DNA from: Tetranychus cinnabarinus
Taxonomy: Eukaryota > Arthropoda > Arachnida > Trombidiformes > Tetranychidae
DNA length: 64,000 nt
Assembly: GCA_022266195.1 (NCBI GenBank)
Contig: WHVY01000002.1
Coordinates: 14,089,001 to 14,153,000 of the forward strand
Direction of reading: 5' to 3'
Position numbers and translations under genes: made by a program. Positions 58,395 to 64,000 of the stretch are shown piece by piece (the stretch's first letter is position 1; each line of letters starts with the position of its first letter). The notes beneath the pieces are model-generated. The model ran no database searches, had not been told where the DNA came from, and was given only the letters and a program-made list of their open reading frames with translations.

Positions 58395-61300
58395 TTATTC
58401 ATTTTGTCTTGGAGAATCGCAAGATGAAGATCTTTGCCTGGTTGGGTAAAATATGTCACGGCGAACTTGTGAGGGATAGATGACTGTGTTTGTAGATGTA
58501 GATGATCCTGAAGATCCAGTAGTTGACGGAGGTTGTGAAGTTGTCGATCGAGGGAAATATCTGTCTTGAATGCTGACTCTTTGAAATGGACTTGGGGGTA
58601 ATCGATATGGAATTTGAATTCCTTGCGCAAATCTGTTGGGATTAGAAGATGAAGGTGAGGAAGAAGAGGAGGAGGAGGATGAAGAAGTTTCTGAAGATCC
58701 TGAGGATTCTGAAGATCCTGAAGTTGTTGATGATTCTTCTGGACCAGAAACTGATACAGCAGCGGGAGGATCCTGTGAGTTTCGAGACTCAATTGAACTT
58801 TCATTCTGGTCTCCGAGATATGAACAAATAGTTGAGGCTTGTGATGCCGGTTCTTCCAATTCAATTCTTGGAGGAGGAAACAATGAACTCGGTTCATCCG
58901 GAACTTCTTGCTTTCTCTTTTTCGCAGTTGAATGAGTATTTGAGTCAGAGGAGAGTGAAATAGTCTGAACTATGGTATCCTGAGATGATTGTAGTTGCTC
59001 AGTTGAAGCTTGAGCTTCAGGAGAAGTTGGTCTAACTGGAGATAATGGTGGAGTAGGATCGGAACTATCAGCTATATCAATTAGAGGAATATTTATTTCA
59101 GGTTGAGGTGTAGTATCGGGAACCGGAGGAACATATTCATAATGTTCACTAATAACAGAGGGTTGAGAGTGTTCGGAAAATTGGGAATGATGAGAAGTCT
59201 TTGAAGCATTTGAGTGCTGGGACTTTTTAGAGTCATTAGACTTCTTTGAATCTTGAGAAGAGTGAGAGGAATCTGAATGGAATGAGTGTACGGATACATT
59301 ACATTCGCTTTCACCATAATTTGAATATTCAGCTGAATCGACCGATGAGGCAGGGGTAACACAAGGTGCACGGAAATCAATGTCTTTGTTCCTGAGAACA
59401 TACGCCCAATTAGCTGGCCAACGAGCTTCATTGTTTTGAACTCGTTTTCTGTAGATACTCAGAAGTTTTGAAACTTTACGATTTCCACAAGTTTGAGGAA
59501 TATTCAAATGATGAATACCAAAATGTCGAGCAGCTTTGGCTTCTATTTCCTGCCAGTAACTCATATATAAGTTCATACCAGTAATGGCTTCAATTGCCGG
59601 AGAATGTGCATCTGCTTTTAGGGTGAATGCTGGAAGAAGTAAGAAGGCAACTAATGATAAAGAGGCTGGAGAGGCCACATAGGGTGAGAAGAATTGAGTC
59701 AGTTCTCTAAATTTATGCTGTAAAGCACTAATTTCAGGATTAGATAAATCGAGTGATCGAATCATGTTGACAAGTCCAGAGCCAATGATAGTTGTAGCAG
59801 TAAGGAAGAATGTTAGTATCTGGTCTCGGACAGAAACAAAAGATTTAGCATTTTTGATATCTCTTTGGGTCAGTCCATGGAACTGAGTGTCCATGTATGC
59901 TATATTGTCTTGAGCAATGAAAGATTCAAATACAATATTGCGGTAACCATCCACAATAACGACCCAAATTGGACGAGGTCGATAAGCGTCTCGCCTTCCA
60001 TCGAAGGTAGTTCCATAAGTACGGCAGTAGGCCATATGGATACAGAAAGTTGTTTCAGGTGCAGGATGATGTTCAATATTTTCAAATATTAACTTTTCAG
60101 TTTTCTCCTTTAGCCTTGGCATATTGATTGATGTTAGGCGATGAAAATCGCGGATTGCAACCTCTAGTTTGTTTCTTCGATTAACAATTTGTCGAGGGTT
60201 TATACAAGTAGGAATAGTTTTCTCAATTTTAAGACCTCGAAGAGTTGGAAAGTATTTTTCAGCGAGTTTGATTAACTCGGTTAACTGCTCTTTTGTTATC
60301 CTTTCGAGAGGATTTATCTTGACAAATGGCATAAGTTGATTTCCAGTGTCAGGAGCTACAATTTTATCAACTTGAGGAACGTATCGAGGTGGAAGTCCAC
60401 AAGCGACTTTGACCCATTCTTCCGAGTCAGAGAGGAGGTAAAAGGGGACATTGGACCATTTAATGGTATGAGGACGAGGTTTAATTACCTTAGGGTCTAC
60501 CTTTTTGCCTATGATAGGATCTAATCCTACGACATGTTGGATAAAATTTTCTCCTTCTGAGATAGGATGAGTAGGATCTGAGTTCTGTTTAACAGAATCC
60601 CAAAAACCAAGACTGAAATGTGTAAGGGATCTAATAGCTATGGGTGAAAGAAGAGGATCATCGGGATTCTCATCCTTCATGTGGGACAGACAAGCCCATA
60701 AATTCATCTTTTCGTACCATGTGTTATCATGGGACTTTTGATTTTCTGGAGCTTCATAGCTTTTAGTTTTGAGGTGTTCAGGCAAAAAGTTAGACAAACT
60801 TTTTGGAGCTTGTGTAAGTTTCTCTCTGATAGGGTTGGAAATGAAGGGAAGTTCCTCAATTGTGAAAAGTTCAACTTGTTCATTGAACAATCCGATTCTG
60901 CATTTAGATTCATGTTCAATAAATTCTTCTACAGGGAAACTTCCAGTACAGATGGTTCGTCTGCATTGGAATAGAGTCTTATCATAGATTTCTAGAGTAG
61001 TTTTGTTTGAAAGAGGCTGATAAAACGGATAATCATCTCGGTTACTATGATATTGAATACATTGAGGCATAATGCAGAGGAATTGGTGAGGGTGATTGAG
61101 AGGAAGGAGTTTTAAAATTGAAGCAAGGTTTCGAAGCCAATTGATACAGGCGAGGCAGTAACATTTCTGGCATGATCTGCATTCTCGAGGTACTACACTA
61201 ATCTGTTCACAGAAAGCACACCTAACTAATTTATCAATAGTAGGGAATTCTGGATTAATTATGTAAGCCTTTACAGTTCCATGAGGAATGAAAGGTAACT

Positions 61301-62408
61301 CCATTGTTTTAATAGAAGGGTCTTTGAAGACATTATCATAAATTTTCTGTCTTATCATAAGATGAAAATTTTCTCTAATTTGATTGAAAACTTTAGCGTT
61401 CTGTTTAACAATAGATTGAATCTCGAAATAGCGCTCGTCTGAAGCAAAAGGTGGTAATGGAGCGGTAGGAAGTGGAGCTGGGTAATGACCAGGAGGAAAA
61501 TCATAATCACTGGGTTGTAAATATTGTTTGGGCCATACCTTTTCAGTCTGATTAGTATCAGAGGTATTCTTAGAGGAATCGGGTTTATCGGTAGAGAAAT
61601 CAGGGTTATCTTTAGAGGATTCAGGAGTATTCTTAGAGGGAACAGAGGAGTTTGAAACCTGAGGTTTGAGGAATGGTCCTTTAGGACGGTATGGAAAGTT
61701 ATTGGGAAGACTCGGAAGATTTCGATCAAGAGTGCGAGTGCAACTTACTTTATGAAACGGAGAGACCTCAAGTTTATATTTATTGATAGGACCAGCAAAC
61801 GGCTTCTGAGGAGCGTTAGGATTTGAGTCCTTGGATTTCTTTGGTTCACCCATTATCTTGGTAAGTTCAGCCATGGAAATCTTTCCCTTTGGAGAGATTG
61901 AAGTGATATCCAGAGTAATACTTTGATCAACCAAGTCTTCTTTATCAGGAGAAGGTTCAGCTTTAGATCTAGGATCGATAGGTTCTGAGACCTTAGGCAA
62001 TTCCTTGGAAATTCTTATAGCAGAAATTTCATCGTCTGTTTCATCGTCAGATTGTACAAGGGCATTAAAATCAAAATTGTCCTGATTATAAGTTGTATTT
62101 GGTGGAGGTGGAGACGGTAACTTTCGTCCTGATGGATCAGGGCAAGTCATAATCTTGGTAACATGGGCTCTTAGAGCTTCACGATTTTCTCGATATTGAC
62201 GTTCGAGTGATGGAGGCTTAGGAACAAGAATGAGAGTCTCAGGGTCTTCACTGAACTTAGCAGGGACCAGATCCGCATCAGGATATTTGTTGAGTGGAGT
62301 TGGAGATGGCGATTGAATGCGATCTTCAAACTTAGGAGGAGTTGGAACACGAAGAAGTTGTCCAGTAGGAAGAACTTGTTCAATAGTCATTTTCTTGACT
62401 GGGTTCAT
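58395..62408 (-). CDS. Retrotransposon 3' ORF: RING-like and TRAF-type zinc modules plus pseudo-exonuclease domain
   Basis: 1,337 residues counted from the first ATG with conserved-looking protein (MNPVKKM). The frame is continuous with pol, so it may be made as a fusion. Residues 1-380 are Pro/Ser-rich. 397-450 form a RING-like cluster: C397, C400, C410, C413, C416, C418, C421, then C445 and C450. 482-503 fit a TRAF-type finger (C-x4-C-x11-H-x3-C). 520-780 are unrecognised. 783-953 align by eye with REXO-type DEDDh exonucleases: IWVVIVDGYRNIVFESF, then FHGLTQRDIKNAKSF, IIGSGLV and AHSPAIEA. The catalytic Asp and Glu map to I790 and M792, the next Asp to M882, the last Asp to E940; H935 is kept. 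1000-1337 are Ser-rich with a nuclear-signal-like AKKRKQE. It holds the place of env in gypsy elements but has no signal peptide. Function is unknown. Confidence 0.75.
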   Translation of the reverse strand: MNPVKKMTIEQVLPTGQLLRVPTPPKFEDRIQSPSPTPLNKYPDADLVPAKFSEDPETLILVPKPPSLERQYRENREALRAHVTKIMTCPDPSGRKLPSPPPPNTTYNQDNFDFNALVQSDDETDDEISAIRISKELPKVSEPIDPRSKAEPSPDKEDLVDQSITLDITSISPKGKISMAELTKIMGEPKKSKDSNPNAPQKPFAGPINKYKLEVSPFHKVSCTRTLDRNLPSLPNNFPYRPKGPFLKPQVSNSSVPSKNTPESSKDNPDFSTDKPDSSKNTSDTNQTEKVWPKQYLQPSDYDFPPGHYPAPLPTAPLPPFASDERYFEIQSIVKQNAKVFNQIRENFHLMIRQKIYDNVFKDPSIKTMELPFIPHGTVKAYIINPEFPTIDKLVRCAFCEQISVVPRECRSCQKCYCLACINWLRNLASILKLLPLNHPHQFLCIMPQCIQYHSNRDDYPFYQPLSNKTTLEIYDKTLFQCRRTICTGSFPVEEFIEHESKCRIGLFNEQVELFTIEELPFISNPIREKLTQAPKSLSNFLPEHLKTKSYEAPENQKSHDNTWYEKMNLWACLSHMKDENPDDPLLSPIAIRSLTHFSLGFWDSVKQNSDPTHPISEGENFIQHVVGLDPIIGKKVDPKVIKPRPHTIKWSNVPFYLLSDSEEWVKVACGLPPRYVPQVDKIVAPDTGNQLMPFVKINPLERITKEQLTELIKLAEKYFPTLRGLKIEKTIPTCINPRQIVNRRNKLEVAIRDFHRLTSINMPRLKEKTEKLIFENIEHHPAPETTFCIHMAYCRTYGTTFDGRRDAYRPRPIWVVIVDGYRNIVFESFIAQDNIAYMDTQFHGLTQRDIKNAKSFVSVRDQILTFFLTATTIIGSGLVNMIRSLDLSNPEISALQHKFRELTQFFSPYVASPASLSLVAFLLLPAFTLKADAHSPAIEAITGMNLYMSYWQEIEAKAARHFGIHHLNIPQTCGNRKVSKLLSIYRKRVQNNEARWPANWAYVLRNKDIDFRAPCVTPASSVDSAEYSNYGESECNVSVHSFHSDSSHSSQDSKKSNDSKKSQHSNASKTSHHSQFSEHSQPSVISEHYEYVPPVPDTTPQPEINIPLIDIADSSDPTPPLSPVRPTSPEAQASTEQLQSSQDTIVQTISLSSDSNTHSTAKKRKQEVPDEPSSLFPPPRIELEEPASQASTICSYLGDQNESSIESRNSQDPPAAVSVSGPEESSTTSGSSESSGSSETSSSSSSSSSSPSSSNPNRFAQGIQIPYRLPPSPFQRVSIQDRYFPRSTTSQPPSTTGSSGSSTSTNTVIYPSQVRRDIFYPTRQRSSSCDSPRQNE

Positions 62409-64000
62409 TTTCACAATTTTAAAATATTTCAAGAGGAATAAGTTGAATAAAACGGAAAGTTTAAGAGTTTGGGAGAACTGAGAATAATTTCCTTTGAAGG
62501 AGGATGACTGTAAGGAATTGGAATTTCTGGGGAAAGTTTGAACTGAGGAAATTTGTTCAGAAATGAACGATAGAAGGTGGAGTAATTTTTGAAACTTGGA
62601 ATTTGAAAAACTGGAAAGATTATAAGAGTTTAAGAATTGTTTGAACAAGGTGAAAGTGAACTGTGAGAAGTTAAGAGACTTTGTGGTTAAAAGCAAATTT
62701 AAGAACACAGAGAGCTTGATAAAGCTAGAGCTTTGAAGAGGTCTTGTGAGAGACAAAAAGCAAAGTGAATCTAAGCTAGAAAACTCTATTGTTTTAACGA
62801 TGGTGTTAACAGTGTCACCACTGGTACCAAAGGGGGATGAAATGGTTTTCCCTTTGTTCACTGGATCATTTTGATTGGCTATTGAAAGCTTAGATATGTT
62901 TAATAGTTTATCTTTATCCTTTGCCTGGGTTAACTTTACCGATGATTGTGTATCAATATAACACATAAATAATACATAAGTATTGGCGGCAAATTTTCTC
63001 GTCTGGGCTCTGGTTTGCCTTTTGATATCACCAGAGTGATTAATTACTTTTTGCTGGGAAATCTCTTTATCTGCACTTAAATATTTTCTTTTTGGTTTTG
63101 GATTTTTGGCTTTGATGGGAAATTGGTTTTTGATATAATTTGAGTTATGGGGTAAATTTGAAGATTTTGAATTGGCTTGAATTAAGGATTTTGCACTTTC
63201 AGTTGAATCTGACTTTGAATTATCTTCATCGGACATCTCTTGAGAGATTGAACTTGAAGCATTATTTGTATCAGTATCAATTGTATTTGTTGGTTTAAAA
63301 CTTTGAGATGGGTCATTGTTAGTTTGGCTTAAATTAGATATATTTTGAGATATTGGGCTATTTGAATTATTAACTGAATTTGAGTTTGTTTGATTTAAAG
63401 GCACTTCAAAGGGAATCTTAAGGAATTTATTTAAATCAAAGTTTTCTTTCTCTATTATTAAAGGCGAATCTAAATTTTCTGGATCTAATGAAGATTCTTG
63501 AGAATCGAAGGATGCATTTTCTGAATCTAATTCTGGATTTGAAATTGAAGGAGGGAAAGCTTGAGTACTATCAAAATTAGTTAATTCAGTTTGAGCTGAT
63601 TCTGTTTCTTGGGTTGAATTTTGAATGTTGAAAGTTTCTGTTTCTAAATAATTTTCAGGATTAAAATATTGATTTTTAAGCTTTTTCATGCGTTCTGTAA
63701 GTTCACCTCTGTAGAGCTTAGTATTAGATACATTTGCACTAAAAAGACCTAAGTCTTCAGTTTCAAGTAGCAAAATGGATCCTTTTTGGATACCACAGAC
63801 TAAATAAGGTCCATGAAACTTTTCTCTGAATTTCTTTGCAATAGAAGGATCGACAGATTCATTCTTTACAAAAACAAAATCGCCTAAGCTATATGGAGAA
63901 GTTTGATGAAGAGATTTCGTTCGCTGAATCTGATATAATTGTTGTGAATGGAGTCTGGCATAAGCTAACTTTCTAGCCTGGTTTACGTTGAAGTAATTTT
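62409..64000 (-). CDS. C-terminal end of Ty3/gypsy pol (integrase tail) and long linker, partial
   Basis: Open from the window edge with no stop. The first 70 or so codons (about 63780-64000) give QARKLAYARLHSQQLYQ, SPYSLGDFVFVKNE and KKFREKFHGPYLV, the usual GPY/F-type integrase C-terminal module that binds DNA next to the catalytic core. It is followed by a Ser/Asn/Glu-rich tail, a basic patch (NPKPKRKYLSADKE, RQTRAQTRK) and then about 180 codons of Leu/Ser/Phe-rich sequence (62409-62950) that look non-coding although they stay open. Pol probably ends functionally near the basic patch. The core integrase, reverse transcriptase and other pol domains lie beyond the window. Confidence 0.75.

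Larger units (their letters stand above)
57427..64000 (-). mobile_element. 3' part of a large Ty3/gypsy-type LTR retrotransposon
   Basis: Visible in minus-strand order: integrase C-terminus at the window edge, an open frame to 58395, a purine-rich tract, and one LTR (57427-58352). The element is cut by the window edge, so gag, protease, reverse transcriptase and the 5' LTR are not seen. The integrase tail pattern (YSLGDFVFVKNE followed by KFREKFHGPYLV) is Ty3/gypsy-like. The long frame shows no stop or frameshift over at least 5.6 kb, which suggests a young, possibly active copy. It lies antisense to synaptotagmin-1, apparently within one of its introns. Confidence 0.85.

Noticed and set aside
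58364..58897. 177-codon frame overlapping the retrotransposon ORF
   Set aside because: Frame-shifted shadow of the Ser-rich C-terminus of the long ORF.

Overview
This is an AT-rich animal genome window with GT-AG introns and polypyrimidine-tract acceptors. The gene set (a Sidestep-family receptor, a remnant of a contactin that has a C-type lectin domain, Frizzled-2/5/8, synaptotagmin-1) points to an arthropod. Low GC, many intronless genes and a legumain paralog fit an acariform mite such as a spider mite; that placement is inference.

Layout. 1-5116 holds no supported gene. 5117-25551 (+) is an eleven-exon Sidestep-family immunoglobulin receptor; every junction keeps the reading frame, but the signal-peptide exon is not visible. 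Its introns carry a foldback MITE-like element (6565-6773), a second inverted repeat (7664-8152), a decayed LINE endonuclease fragment (18275-19079, -) and an unidentified broken gene (23335-24325, -) whose upstream half recurs at 27243-27768. 25731-27098 (-) is a legumain paralog lacking both catalytic residues. Then come a C2H2 zinc-finger gene (29022-30077, +), a broken contactin piece (30514-30853, -), a FAAH2-type amidase (31358-32932, -), a Rumi/POGLUT1 O-glucosyltransferase (34277-35530, +), METTL13 (35773-38022, -), Frizzled (40298-42142, -, two exons), an unidentified single-pass membrane protein (43130-45130, -, two exons) and the first five coding exons of synaptotagmin-1 (47304-56229, +). 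An intronless divergent DEG/ENaC-like gene (51679-53331, +) lies inside the first synaptotagmin intron.

The right end (57427-64000, -) is the 3' part of a large Ty3/gypsy-type LTR retrotransposon: integrase C-terminus, an uninterrupted reading frame of more than 1,860 codons, and one 926-bp LTR. It appears to lie antisense in a synaptotagmin-1 intron, because the rest of that gene has not been reached. After pol the element carries a 1,337-residue region with a RING-like zinc cluster, a TRAF-type zinc finger and a domain that aligns by eye with REXO-type DEDDh exonucleases but has lost the acidic catalytic residues. I know of no described retrotransposon with this combination; it is the strongest candidate for a new system here.

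Most genes are independent units. Several act at the cell surface or synapse (Sidestep-like receptor, Frizzled, synaptotagmin, DEG/ENaC-like, DTRL-tailed protein), but nothing here shows a shared pathway. All identifications come from reading translations by eye; no database search was run.
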